Source of the DNA: Basidiobolus ranarum
Lineage: Eukaryota; Basidiobolomycota; Basidiobolomycetes; Basidiobolales
Assembly: GCA_040143965.1 (NCBI GenBank)
Contig: JASJQH010007001.1
Span: forward strand, 1-27,096
Reading direction: 5' to 3'
Length of the DNA stretch: 27,096 bases
The stretch's first letter is position 1. Each line of letters starts with the position of its first letter. The position numbers and the translations under genes were made by a program. Of the stretch, positions 1 through 10,105 are shown piece by piece. The notes beneath the pieces were generated by a model. It had not been told where the DNA came from. It worked only from the letters and a program-made list of their open reading frames with translations, and ran no database searches.

Positions 1-68
1 ATAGAAATACCGAGTGAGTATATTCAGTGAAAGATAATAATCATTTACGTTTCAATATCATTAACAAT

Positions 69-111
69 TCCTCATTGGTCCAGTGGTTAGGATTTCTCGC
101 TCTCACCGAGA
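69..111 (+). pseudogene. 5' half of a tRNA-Glu (CTC)-like sequence
   Basis: The segment folds as the first half of a tRNA-Glu: a 7-nt acceptor strand, a D arm (GTCC paired with GGAT around AGTGGTTA) and a perfect 5-bp anticodon stem (TCTCG/CGAGA) around the loop CTCTCAC, giving anticodon CTC. After the anticodon stem there is no T arm and no 3' acceptor strand, so a working tRNA is unlikely. The intact anticodon stem argues against a tRNA intron explaining the gap. It is either a truncated tRNA copy or a chance remnant of a tRNA-derived repeat. Confidence 0.6.
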
Positions 112-314
112 TTCGTTGATTGGCCAGCTTTAGCGATAAATCTAACTATTATCAGACATAGTCGAAATTCATAGAGAACATTCGAAAATAATCATCCAAG
201 TTGGCATGTCCAAAGATTTATTTTCAACAAGACATAGTAATGAAATTAGAGCTCACGAAATTATACAACTACAATCTCTATTCAATAAAGTAGTCGTAGG
301 ATTCAAAATTGATA

Positions 315-1593
315 TTACAACCATTCCAACGCTAAGATTTCTCTTCTTACTCTCTCTTCTACAGTGTACACGGTAGTTACTTTAAACTGGCCCTCGCGCT
401 CAACCAATTGACGGAAAAGGAGAACGCTACCATCACATCCAAAGTACATCGATTTAGCTGCAACATATGCAACACCACCACGTTTGAGTAAAGCTTTGAT
501 GAGACCGTACAGTTTTCCATGCGATTCCACGGAGTAAATGGTCTCTGATGTAAGCAATACATCATATTTGTTCTCTTCGGTGAGATTCAATAGAGTCTAG
601 TGAAACGAGTTTGCACACTTTAAGTAAAGAGATACGAGAAAGCATTCTTATTTTGATTTCTTACCGGCAGACTTTCCCAATCTCCAGAGAAGAACTGAGT
701 TCTATTTGATAATGCCTGGAGGACTTGGTTATTATCCACGTCTTCGATATCAAGTTCAATGAGTCCGTTAACTAGTTCCGAATCTGATTGTGGGCGTGTG
801 ATCGTATTAACCATAACATTAGGGATGGTAATTAATCTAATGACTTGCTCATTATAATCTTGCATATGAACAGTACAAGTTTGATGTTGAACAAGACAAT
901 AAAGGGAAGGTAAAGCAGAACCGCAACCAATCTAAAGGCAACAGGATACAAGAATTAGTTTCCAAACAAGAAATATGAAACTGTCATACTAGCGTTGCAA
1001 ACTTACTTCAAAGATTTTCTTATCATCAAAGAAATCTTTTGATAGTTGTGTGGACATATAACGAACCAAGTCTATGGAACATTCCCAAGTTTTGAAACCA
1101 CCTGATAGTTTTATATAAACGAGTGTAAGTGTTTGCTTGGATTAAATCTTTTTTTACCGACTAATGATTCCGACCTTCATAAATCCCAGCTACTAAATCT
1201 GAGTTATCTTCTAGTCCAACAATGTTTACACGCTCTCCGTTCTCGATCTGGTCCTCTTGCGCGAGTTGGAACTTGACATCTGATAAATGTCTCTTATAAA
1301 TGGGCTGCAAGTCTTGAGCGAACAAGATGGGCTCCACAACCAAGTTTGTAGGCTATATGCAGATTAATAACCGTCGATAAGTTTAAAAAACATACTAAAG
1401 TATTGTTTACCAAAGGAAGTATGAAGTCTGGCGAAATTTCGCGACTGGGTTCGCAAGGTTTGATAACTTCAACATTCACTTGATCAACGTTATCGTCATC
1501 ATCCTAGTAAGTAGGAAATGTAAATCCTCTAGAATATCTCGTGGCGCAAAGTATCAAAACAACAGTACATACTACAAAGTCGAAACGAAACAT
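315..1593 (-). CDS. METTL18: METTL18/HPM1-type protein-histidine N-methyltransferase
   Basis: Six exons join without a stop: 1593-1573, 1503-1396, 1352-1175, 1101-1007, 931-665 and 596-315, giving 316 aa. The family (human METTL18, yeast Hpm1) methylates a histidine of ribosomal protein uL3. Visible family features are the N-terminal MFRFDF (human starts MTFQFNF), SDLVAGIYEG before the WEC motif at the exon 3/4 junction, SAM-binding motif I IGCGSALPS at residues 135-143, the QDYNEQV and SGDWESL blocks, and LLTSETIY plus AAKSMYFG near the C-terminus. The first exon encodes only seven residues; its phase and similarity support it. The exon 3 donor is a weak GTCGGA, chosen because the later GT lies beyond an in-frame stop. 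The protein is shorter than human (about 372 aa) because the region before the catalytic domain is short. It is divergent from UNC93 copy 1. Confidence 0.92.
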
Positions 1594-2324
1594 CTATATT
1601 TTTAGGCTAGGCTTCCAAGTCCAAGAAAGGTGTACTTTTGTGAAGTAACAGCGAACCGTAAATCACCAGATTCGGGGGGTTTTTTTTACCAGCAAGTGCA
1701 AAATTTGATTTTCAAGTTCTGATTGATGTTTCATTTAACTAGAAAACATACAAGAAATCAAATAACATGAAAAAAACATTTGCCCAGTTTGTTGCAGTAT
1801 TAGCTCAGAACATTGTTTCTTCAGCAGTGAGCAGGATCGCGAGTGCTAAATCTAAATTTATACTTGTTCATCTTGATAGTCATTGCCCAATTATATTCGT
1901 AACTGAGATTTCGATAGAACCAATCTTCTGTATCTCTGGATTTTATAAATACGTATTCCGTTTTAGTACTGTTTGTTAAGGCAATTGTTTTAGTGAGTGG
2001 TTCCTAACTAATACTTAGGGTTAGCAAGGCATTAGGTAGGCATTTGGTACTAGTGATAAGAATCGACTCTGGGCGTAGATTGAAATCATATCAAAATTAC
2101 GGTGAAACATTTCTCTATAAAAGGATATTGATCATTGATAGAAAAATCCCGATAAGAGGGATGTCGCTTTCTACATGCACAAATAAAGGTTTGTTCATAC
2201 TACTTTGAATATATCTGATATCAAGGACGCGGATTTCACGCTACAGAGAGGTCAAGATTGAAGTATTTATAAGAGGCCTCATTCGTGACGGAAATCTCAA
2301 TTTCATTCATTTAATCAATTAGAA
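1594..2324. other. Intergenic region between METTL18 and UNC93 copy 1
   Basis: This 731-bp stretch separates two divergently transcribed genes. A 70-codon open frame at 1767-1979 has no recognisable similarity or composition and is not called. The only clear element is the TATA box listed separately. A second TATA-like CTATAAAAG at about 2114-2122 is too far from the UNC93 start to be its main core promoter. Confidence 0.6.
2264..2273 (+). promoter_or_regulatory. TATA box of UNC93 copy 1
   Basis: TATTTATAAG lies about 52 bp before the ATG at 2325 and is followed by AGGCCT. UNC93 copy 3 has a related block, ATATAAAAGAGGTCT, about 48 bp before its own ATG. The shared sequence and spacing suggest a conserved core promoter, which is an inference. 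Confidence 0.6.
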
Positions 2325-3650
2325 ATGCGATACAATAGTCCACTCGCACAGGTGCTTCTTGTAGGTCTTATATGCTTCTGTTGTCCTGGAATGTTCAACG
2401 TCATCAACGGTATGGGTGCTGGAGGCCAGATAGACAACAACACTGCTAAGAATGGAAATGTTGCTCTTTATGCTTGCTTCGCAGTATTCGGCTACCTTGG
2501 GGGTGGTTTCTACAATGTTCTCGGTGGTCGTCTGTGTATGTTGATTGGTGGCCTTGCCTATGCTCTGTACTCTGGTTCTCTTCTCAACTACAACGTACAT
2601 CATAATGCTGCTTTTGTTATTGGAGCTAGTGCTATCCTTGGTGTAGGTGCTGGTATACTCTGGACCACTCAAGGAGTGATCATGATGTCGTATCCTGCTG
2701 AAGATCAGAAAGGTCGCTGTGTTGGTCTGTTCTGGATCATCTTCAATCTTGGTGGGGTCATGGGAGCCTTCATCCCATTCGGCCTCAACTTCCATTCTGA
2801 CTCGGGGGTTGTGAGTAACTCCACCTACTTGGCCTTCCTGGTCATCATGGTCATTGGTGCCTTTATAGGTCTTGCCATCCTTCCACCAGAGAAGGTTATC
2901 CGTGATAATGGTACTCGTGTACATGTAGAAAAGTTCAGCAATATCGGGCATGAGATTGTTCAGATCTTGAAGTTGTTCACTAACAAGCACATGCTATTAC
3001 TCACTCCTCTCTGCCTTGCATCTAACTGGTTCTATTCATACCAATTCGGAGATGTGAATGGAGTATTGTTCAACCTTAGAACCAGATCATTCAACAATGC
3101 ATTTTACTGGGGATCTCAGATGTTGGGAGCCTTCTTACTCGGTTCATTCCTTGATAGCTCTCGTTTCGGAAGACGTACCCGAGCTCTCTATGGTCTCGTC
3201 GGAGTTGGGGTTCTTTTCACGGCCACTTGGGCTGGAGGTCTTGCTCTTCAACTTCAATACACTCGTGAAGATCATCCTGTGGATATCGACTTCATCAAAG
3301 GTGGTGGTGACTTCTGGCCCAAGTGGTTGTTGTACATTTGTTACGGTCTCTGTGATGCGGCTCTTCAAACCTATGCCTACTGGCTCATGGGAGCATTATC
3401 TAACGACTCTACGGTTCTTGCCAGATATGCCGGCTACTACAAAGGAGTACAATCAGCTGGAGGAGCGATTGCTTGGAGAATTGATGCTGTCAATACCGCA
3501 TTCCTCACCCAACTAATCATCTCTTGGGCATTATTCACTATCTCTATCCCATTCACCTACCTTGTAGCTAAAAGCGTCAAAGATACGTGCAATGATAGTG
3601 ACAGTGACAGTGGCAGCGACCGTGATATAAAGGCGAAGGAAACTGCTTGA
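2325..3650 (+). CDS. UNC93-like (DUF895) MFS-type transporter, copy 1
   Basis: Intronless 441-aa polytopic membrane protein of the fungal UNC93-like family (major facilitator fold, about 12 hydrophobic segments). The N-terminus MRYNSPLAQVLLVG, then CPGMFNVINGMG at about residues 20-31, is the fungal family signature. The central AEDQKGRCVGLFWIIFNLGG block is strongly conserved in all three copies. The substrate is unknown; other UNC93 proteins have been linked to ion-channel regulation or receptor trafficking, so no specific cargo is claimed. From 2347 to 3528 it is almost identical to copy 2, with seven silent differences, whereas the first eight codons, the C-terminal tail and the flanks differ. 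The tail is acidic and serine-rich (DSDSDSGSD), unlike that of the other copies. A TATA box lies 52 bp before the ATG. Confidence 0.93.
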   Translation: MRYNSPLAQVLLVGLICFCCPGMFNVINGMGAGGQIDNNTAKNGNVALYACFAVFGYLGGGFYNVLGGRLCMLIGGLAYALYSGSLLNYNVHHNAAFVIGASAILGVGAGILWTTQGVIMMSYPAEDQKGRCVGLFWIIFNLGGVMGAFIPFGLNFHSDSGVVSNSTYLAFLVIMVIGAFIGLAILPPEKVIRDNGTRVHVEKFSNIGHEIVQILKLFTNKHMLLLTPLCLASNWFYSYQFGDVNGVLFNLRTRSFNNAFYWGSQMLGAFLLGSFLDSSRFGRRTRALYGLVGVGVLFTATWAGGLALQLQYTREDHPVDIDFIKGGGDFWPKWLLYICYGLCDAALQTYAYWLMGALSNDSTVLARYAGYYKGVQSAGGAIAWRIDAVNTAFLTQLIISWALFTISIPFTYLVAKSVKDTCNDSDSDSGSDRDIKAKETA

Positions 3651-4424
3651 GCTCAAATTTTGAATACTGTATCTTTATCCTCAGACATAACTACATTCGT
3701 ACTTTACTGTGAATATCAACCCATTATATCGCTCAGAATTACATCAAACATTAATGAATGAAGCAGAGAATTGCTTTTAAATTTAAATACATCGTGCTAT
3801 AGAAGTTCTAAATAAACATCATTTTCACATAACTAAATACTATTATGTAACTAATTGATCCAAAACTATATTTGAACTATACTGAGACTTATGATCTTTG
3901 ATATATGTTTAACTAACTTGAATTTCTTTTGCCTGCATTATACATACACTCTCTATGTTGCTCCATCTACATGAATTTGATTTATTTACTATATAGAGTA
4001 CACTTATATACAACCGTGCACTATAATGCCCAAATTGCGCTCAGGTCATGACGAGTTTCCCATATTAATACAATAAGTTTACCGAGGATATTGGGATTCA
4101 ATATTCTACCTATTTGTAAACCCAAGTGACCATTGCTTCGCAAGAAAACCATTAATATGTTATATCTTTTGATCTAACAAAATTATTACAAGTTCAGTAC
4201 CCTACCAAATCACGCCAATCAAGTATGAACGTTTACATAAAACAATCAATAAGAATTTTTTTTTGAGATTTGGCAACTAAAGGAAGCTAAGTGATATTCG
4301 GTAATAAAATCTATTCGAAGTTGAATGAACTAATGGCTACACTGTAAAAAAGAATGTGATATATTGTCTTAATTACAATTTTCTAGTGATTATTGCCCAG
4401 AATTATCTTCCTATATCCAGAATT
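3651..4424. other. Intergenic region after UNC93 copy 1
   Basis: AT-rich sequence with no open frame resembling a protein. AATAAA within TTCTAAATAAACATC at about 3810 is a likely polyadenylation signal for copy 1. It shows no obvious similarity to the flanks of copy 2, so the duplicated unit does not visibly extend into it. Confidence 0.55.
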
Positions 4425-4812
4425 GTGACGCAGTAGTCTGCTCACACTGGTGTTTCTTGTAGGTATTATATACTTCTGCTGCACTAGGGTGTTCAACATC
4501 ATCATCGGTGGCTAAATAGACAACAACACTGTCAAGAACAGGAATGTTGCTCTCTATGCTTACTTCGCTGTATTCAATTATTTCGGAGGTGGTTTCAACA
4601 ATGTTCTCGGTGGACGTCTGCATCTGTTGTTTGGATTCACCAGAATGCTACCGTTGTTATTGGAGCTGGCGCTATACTCGGTGTCGATGTTGATATACTC
4701 TGGGCCACTCAAGGGGTGATCATGATGATGTATCTTACGAAAGATCAGAAAAGTTGCTGTGTTGATCTGCTCTGAATCATTTTCAATCGAGATGTTATGG
4801 GAATTTCGTCCT
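4425..4812 (+). pseudogene. Decayed 5' fragment of a fourth UNC93-like gene
   Basis: The sequence aligns by eye with roughly the first 150 codons of the UNC93 genes, from the start-codon region (AGTAGTCTGCTCACAC) through the block for GVGAGILW to QKGRCVGLFWIIF and ATGGGA. It has no initiator ATG at the expected place, an early stop, and a gap of about 16 bp where the others encode GMGAGG. A further 50-60 bp is missing after the GGRL codons, and there is a TGA in the FWIIF block. The 3' two thirds of the gene is absent. Some positions (YFGGG, LLFG) agree with copy 3 rather than copies 1 and 2, so it is an older, separate lineage and not a recent copy of its neighbours. Confidence 0.88.
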
Positions 4813-5363
4813 GTGCTATACAATGATTTATGTTCATCAACTTTTTTGCTTATTAAACGTTATAATGTTACCAACTACCAGTAGTAGATTCGTACATTAG
4901 ACCAGGGACAAAAATGATAGCCCTGGTCGTGCTTAAGATGTAACCTAAAAGGTAAGAAAAGTATCACCAATTATATAATATTTATCAAAATGCAAGAATT
5001 ATTAACCCCAGCAATGATATACGTATTAGAGTTGATTATAAGTATATATAAGGATAATCAAAATATTCTCAGTCTAGACACATTGTTCAAATTACTTTCA
5101 TAACTGTCGATCCATAATTTTACCAAATATAATATCGCCAATCTATGGTTCCACAAACTAGTATATCAACATGCCACATATTCAACTCCATTTCCCTTGA
5201 AAATTTATACTATGAGAGTGCTCAACGTCATCTTAGCCTTTACCATAGTTTATTTGTTAACCATGGAATGTCATGAAATACTACGCTATAGTATCTTGGT
5301 ATTCATCGATCATTCGTTTCCCGAGATTTAGCCCTAAAATTCATGCACTAGTAGAAGTATCCA
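4813..5363. other. Intergenic region before UNC93 copy 2
   Basis: AT-rich, no credible gene. The conserved TATA/GAGG block seen before copies 1 and 3 is not found at the equivalent distance from the copy 2 ATG; the nearest AT-rich candidate is about 5205 (AATTTATACT), roughly 150 bp away. Confidence 0.5.
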
Positions 5364-6665
5364 ATGAGATATAGTAGTCCGCTCACACAGGTGCTTCTTG
5401 TAGGTCTTATATGCTTCTGTTGTCCTGGAATGTTCAACGTCATCAACGGTATGGGTGCTGGAGGCCAGATAGACAACAACACTGCTAAGAATGGAAATGT
5501 TGCTCTTTATGCTTGCTTCGCAGTATTCGGCTACCTTGGGGGTGGTTTCTACAATGTTCTCGGTGGTCGTCTGTGTATGTTGATTGGTGGCCTTGCCTAT
5601 GCTCTGTACTCTGGTTCTCTTCTCAACTACAACGTACATCATAATGCTGCTTTTGTTATTGGAGCTAGTGCTATCCTCGGTGTAGGTGCTGGTATACTCT
5701 GGACCACTCAAGGAGTGATCATGATGTCGTATCCTGCTGAAGATCAGAAAGGTCGCTGTGTTGGTCTGTTCTGGATCATCTTCAATCTTGGTGGGGTCAT
5801 GGGAGCCTTCATCCCATTCGGCCTCAACTTCCATTCTGACTCGGGGGTTGTGAGTAACTCCACCTACTTGGCCTTCCTGGTCATCATGGTCATTGGTGCC
5901 TTTATAGGTCTTGCCATCCTTCCACCAGAGAAGGTTATCCGTGATAATGGTACTCGTGTGCATGTGGAAAAGTTCAGCAACATCGGTCATGAAATCGTTC
6001 AGATCTTGAAGTTGTTCACTAACAAGCACATGCTATTACTCACTCCTCTCTGCCTTGCATCTAACTGGTTCTATTCATACCAATTCGGAGATGTGAATGG
6101 AGTATTGTTCAACCTTAGAACCAGATCATTCAACAATGCATTTTACTGGGGATCTCAGATGTTGGGAGCCTTCTTACTCGGTTCATTCCTTGATAGCTCT
6201 CGTTTCGGAAGACGTACCCGAGCTCTCTATGGTCTCGTCGGAGTTGGGGTTCTTTTCACGGCCACTTGGGCTGGAGGTCTTGCTCTTCAACTTCAATACA
6301 CTCGTGAAGATCATCCTGTGGATATCGACTTCATCAAAGGTGGTGGTGACTTCTGGCCCAAGTGGTTGTTGTACATTTGTTACGGTCTCTGTGATGCGGC
6401 TCTTCAAACCTATGCCTACTGGCTCATGGGAGCATTATCTAACGACTCTACGGTTCTTGCCAGATATGCCGGCTACTACAAAGGAGTACAATCAGCTGGA
6501 GGAGCGATTGCTTGGAGAATTGATGCTGTCAATACCGCATTCCTCACCCAACTAATCATCTCTTGGGTATTATTCACTATTTCTATTCCATTCACATACT
6601 TTGTAGCCCGGGACGTCAAAGAGACATGTGTTGATGCTGAAACCAAAATAGAAGAAGCTACTTAA
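5364..6665 (+). CDS. UNC93-like (DUF895) MFS-type transporter, copy 2
   Basis: Intronless, 433 aa, same family and membrane layout as copy 1. Residues 9 to about 401 are identical to copy 1 at protein level. Differences sit in the first eight codons (MRYSSPLT) and after ISW, where the end reads VLFTISIPFTYFVARDVKE and closes with a short acidic tail. At DNA level, 5386-6567 matches copy 1 except for one silent change near 5678 and a cluster of six at 5960-5996. Flanks are unrelated to copy 1, which points to gene conversion within the coding region and not to a fresh duplication. It lies convergent to copy 3 with a 423-bp gap. No TATA box like that of copies 1 and 3 is seen. Confidence 0.93.
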   Translation: MRYSSPLTQVLLVGLICFCCPGMFNVINGMGAGGQIDNNTAKNGNVALYACFAVFGYLGGGFYNVLGGRLCMLIGGLAYALYSGSLLNYNVHHNAAFVIGASAILGVGAGILWTTQGVIMMSYPAEDQKGRCVGLFWIIFNLGGVMGAFIPFGLNFHSDSGVVSNSTYLAFLVIMVIGAFIGLAILPPEKVIRDNGTRVHVEKFSNIGHEIVQILKLFTNKHMLLLTPLCLASNWFYSYQFGDVNGVLFNLRTRSFNNAFYWGSQMLGAFLLGSFLDSSRFGRRTRALYGLVGVGVLFTATWAGGLALQLQYTREDHPVDIDFIKGGGDFWPKWLLYICYGLCDAALQTYAYWLMGALSNDSTVLARYAGYYKGVQSAGGAIAWRIDAVNTAFLTQLIISWVLFTISIPFTYFVARDVKETCVDAETKIEEAT

Positions 6666-7088
6666 ATCAAAAGTCATTGAATGATAAACTACCTCATTTA
6701 TTGTGAATATTCTACTCGAAATGAATACCGAAAAATCGAAAATTTTTGATGAATTACCAAGCTATTTTTACGTTTATTTATTTTTTATTCAATCCAAGCT
6801 GATTGTTTATCATTATCACATCTTCCTCATATGGTATTAATGAGTATTTATTGATTTGGACGTCTAATACAGTTTATTTATATTACCCCAAATAATTGAT
6901 TGATTCATCATGGGTAATAATAATGTTAAATATATGAAGGATACTTTGGGTGTGCTTCGAAAAGCATGAGATTTTATTGTAATTATGATATGCTAAGATT
7001 CACTTGAAATTTAAGTAGTAAGTGGGAGGAACAATAAATATACATGGAATTGATATGAAAAATTTCGGATATATGAGGGGAATTTCCT
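6666..7088. other. Convergent 3' spacer between UNC93 copies 2 and 3
   Basis: This AT-rich 423-bp spacer lies between two convergent stop codons. It holds runs of T and several TTTATT/AATAAA-like signals usable by either strand, for instance TTTATTTATTTTTTATTC at about 6773-6790. No gene is seen. Confidence 0.55.
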
Positions 7089-8393
7089 TTAAACAGAATC
7101 AATCTGTTTCTCATTGTTCTCCACGTTATTGGTTTCTTTGATATCCTTGGCAATTAGGTATGTGAATGGAAGAGCAACCGTGAATAATGCCCATGATATA
7201 ATGAGTTGAGTGAGGAATGGTGAATTAATTGCGTCAATTCTCCAGGCAATGGCACCACCAGCCGATTGGAGACCTTTGTAGAAACCAGCATATCTGGCAA
7301 GAATGGTGGAATCATTGGATAGGGCACCCATGATCCAGTAGGCATAGGTTTGAAGAGCAGCATCGCATACACCGTAACAGACATACAATAACCACTTGGG
7401 CCAGAAGGATGCAGGATCGCTAATGAAGTCAATGTCGGAGGGATGACTTTCACGAGTGTATTGAAGTTGGAGAGCAAGACCTCCACCCCAGGTAGCCGTG
7501 AAAAACACTCCTACAATAGCAAGACCATAGATAGCTCTGGCACGTCTTCCGAATCGAGGATTATCGAGGAAAGCACCCAGTCCATAGGCACCAGCCATTT
7601 GTGAACCCCAGTAGAAAGCATTATTGAAGGATCTGGTACGAAGACTGAACAATACACCATTGACAGCTCCGAATTGGTATGAGTAGAACCAGTTAGATGC
7701 GAGACACATGGGGATCAATAAAAGCATGTTCTTGTCAGTGAAAAGTTTGAGAACCTCTAGAACTTCTTTCCAAATGTTGCTGAACTTCTCAACATGAACG
7801 CGACTACCATCATCACGGACAACCTTCTCTGGTGGAAGTAAGGCTAATCCAACGAAGGCTCCAACAACCATGATAACCAAGAATGCTAAGTAGGTAGAGT
7901 TGCTTACAGCGCCAGATGTGGAATGGAAGTTGAGTCCGAAAGGAATGAAAGCGCCCATGACACCTCCAAGGTTGAAGATGATCCAGAATAGACCAACACA
8001 ACGACCTTTTTGATCTTCAGCGGGATATGCCATCATCACTACACCCTGAGCGGTCCAGAGAATACCAGCACCAATACCAAGGACAGCACTGGCTCCAATG
8101 ACGAAAGCAGCATTCTTGTGCTCATTATAGTTGAGGAGAGAACCAGAGTATAGAGCATAAGAAAGACCTCCAAACAACAAGCATAAACGTCCACCGAGGA
8201 TATTGTAAACACCACCACCAAAATAACCGAATATAGCAAAGCAAGCGTAAAGGGCGACATTTCCGTTCTTGGCAGTATTGTCATCCATCAAACCACCGGC
8301 ACCCATACCATTGATGACATTGAACATACCGGGGCAACAGAAGCAGACAAGGCCTACAAGAAGCACTTGTGCAAGAGGGCTATTGTATCTCAT
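7089..8393 (-). CDS. UNC93-like (DUF895) MFS-type transporter, copy 3 (inverted)
   Basis: Intronless, 434 aa, on the opposite strand to copies 1 and 2. It keeps the family blocks (MRYNSPLAQVLLVG, CPGMFNVINGMGAGG, AEDQKGRCVGLFWIIFNLGG, ALQTYAYWIMGALSNDST) and is about 80% identical by eye to copy 1. Substitutions are spread evenly along its length, so it has escaped the homogenisation that affects copies 1 and 2. The tail (KETNNVENNEKQIDSV) is unlike the other two. A TATA box with the same downstream GAGG(T/C)CT block as copy 1 lies 48 bp before its ATG. The inversion may be why it has not been converted, but distance and divergence could also explain that. Confidence 0.93.
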   Translation of the reverse strand: MRYNSPLAQVLLVGLVCFCCPGMFNVINGMGAGGLMDDNTAKNGNVALYACFAIFGYFGGGVYNILGGRLCLLFGGLSYALYSGSLLNYNEHKNAAFVIGASAVLGIGAGILWTAQGVVMMAYPAEDQKGRCVGLFWIIFNLGGVMGAFIPFGLNFHSTSGAVSNSTYLAFLVIMVVGAFVGLALLPPEKVVRDDGSRVHVEKFSNIWKEVLEVLKLFTDKNMLLLIPMCLASNWFYSYQFGAVNGVLFSLRTRSFNNAFYWGSQMAGAYGLGAFLDNPRFGRRARAIYGLAIVGVFFTATWGGGLALQLQYTRESHPSDIDFISDPASFWPKWLLYVCYGVCDAALQTYAYWIMGALSNDSTILARYAGFYKGLQSAGGAIAWRIDAINSPFLTQLIISWALFTVALPFTYLIAKDIKETNNVENNEKQIDSV

Positions 8394-8440
8394 AATGAAG
8401 GAAAATAAACTATAATCTTTAATTGTGAGATGCAGACCTC

Positions 8441-8449
8441 TTTTATATG
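8441..8449 (-). promoter_or_regulatory. TATA box of UNC93 copy 3
   Basis: Read on the minus strand, CATATAAAAG followed by AGGTCTG lies about 48 bp upstream of the ATG at 8393. It resembles the copy 1 promoter in sequence and spacing. Confidence 0.6.
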
Positions 8450-10105
8450 CAACTAACGGTCGAATGTTTTAATAATTAGTTGAAAAAAACGGGACCAATA
8501 TTTTTAGATTTTTAGTCTTTTGGGTTCCATTCAAATAACTTGTGTCACGTATCAACAGAATATCTGTGGATTCCATTTCATTTCCAAGGATTTCATGATT
8601 TTACACCATCCGATTTCTGTATTTAGTTCATACTTATTCTGTTACTTTTTTTGTCACCGTATACGGCACAATCCTCTGTTACACACGTTTCAAGCTTTGG
8701 TACACAAACCTAATCACCTGCACTTATTATCCCTCTAATTATCTCGAAGTTCATTTAGAATTATGGATTCATCGAATTCGGCCCTATTTCTCTTAATTCA
8801 AGATGAATGTCTCAGTTGACAGACTCGGAAGAATAACTGAGTTTCCCAATTTGGTGATTGAAAAAGTGGGGGAGTCATTTTAGGCAAAACTCACACTGTG
8901 GAATGATTGTACCACCTGGAGGTCATCTGATTTGTCTCGATACACTCGTATCAAATATCCATGGTTTATTTCATAGAAATTATCGAATATAGACAATAAG
9001 AGTACATCCAAATTATGGTACACTGACATAGAAAGCTAGGATCACTATTCCGGTGAAACGGTTGGAATGACAGTTCAAGACCGCTGGATTCTACTGGCTG
9101 ACTTTCTACAAATCAACTGGTAAGCAACGGAAATTGCATGTTTACTTGATGTTCGAGAAAGCGTAGGAAAGACTATGGGCGTAGGTATGATTAGTATGAC
9201 TAATGGAAACAATGGGCTAGGCCATGTTGATCTCATTTGTTACTCAATCTTCATGTGCTAACAACCACTTGGGCAGAGCTCTGGCTGATCGTTGGGAAAG
9301 GCCAAACCTATTTGAATGTTTGCAGTAATTCAATCAGGATATTTGTGGCTTTGTGGTTGATGATCGATCTAGTCGTAGTGAACATCTCGACTAGAAATTA
9401 CCGGTATTGTTGTGTTCGTTGGTAAAGTCCGACATTAAATTTGGTGATGTTGATCTATGGTGGAAATGGCCTGTTTATTTGCCATAAAGTAATCGAATCA
9501 AAGACAATCCTAATTCATCCCAGATGGGCATATGACAACACAACAACGTTACTACATGAAGCTGGTGAAGTTTTATTCAACCTTTAATTTAGGTTATTTA
9601 CGTCGGAGTGACCTTCTTTAGATTTGTTTTCGACTCCGTTTCCAATTCTGTACAATTATCTGACTCCTTCGTTAATCATGTGGTTATGGTAAAAGCCAAT
9701 TAGACTCTGTAGACTCTTCATGGACACCATGAAGTTGCTAAATAATGTCGAATATTGCTCTAGTTCGGTTAAATGGAGATTCACGTGAGAAAAGTGGGCT
9801 CTTAGCACTCGAAGTTGAAATCTGCCAGAGTAATCATTGGATTAAGCCACTTCTACACGGTGCAGTGTGATGGATTTCATTTAATCTTAACCACGGTCAC
9901 AGCATTTTTGTGAGAAAACCGGTTCATCGTGCAGCACGAACTATTCTCCATTTTAGGGAATGTACGACTCTGACGAAGCTCTTAATTAGGAAAGCGGTTA
10001 TGGGGTTATGGATGGTGGTAGTTATAGTGATATTGGAGAGGTCACTTTGGTAACTATTCTTCATTTACCACGTTGCGTTTACCCCTCTGCGGTAGGATTG
10101 ATAAA
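8450..10105. other. 1.7-kb stretch with no recognisable gene
   Basis: Open frames of 72 codons (8520-8738) and 62 codons (9237-9425) have no features I recognise. The + strand around 9030-9240 reads nearly open with protein-like runs (for example TVQDRWILLADFLQINW) interrupted by stops, which could be an old decayed coding relic or chance. No terminal repeats, target-site duplications or tRNA were seen. Confidence 0.45.

Noticed and set aside
4411-4823. Minus-strand open frames over the UNC93 relic
   Set aside because: They are antisense shadows of the decayed gene; the recognisable similarity is on the plus strand.
2319-6029. Antisense open frames of 223 and 231 codons within UNC93 copies 1 and 2
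   Set aside because: They mirror the coding strand's codon bias, are His/Thr-rich low-quality sequence, and are shared only because the DNA is nearly identical.
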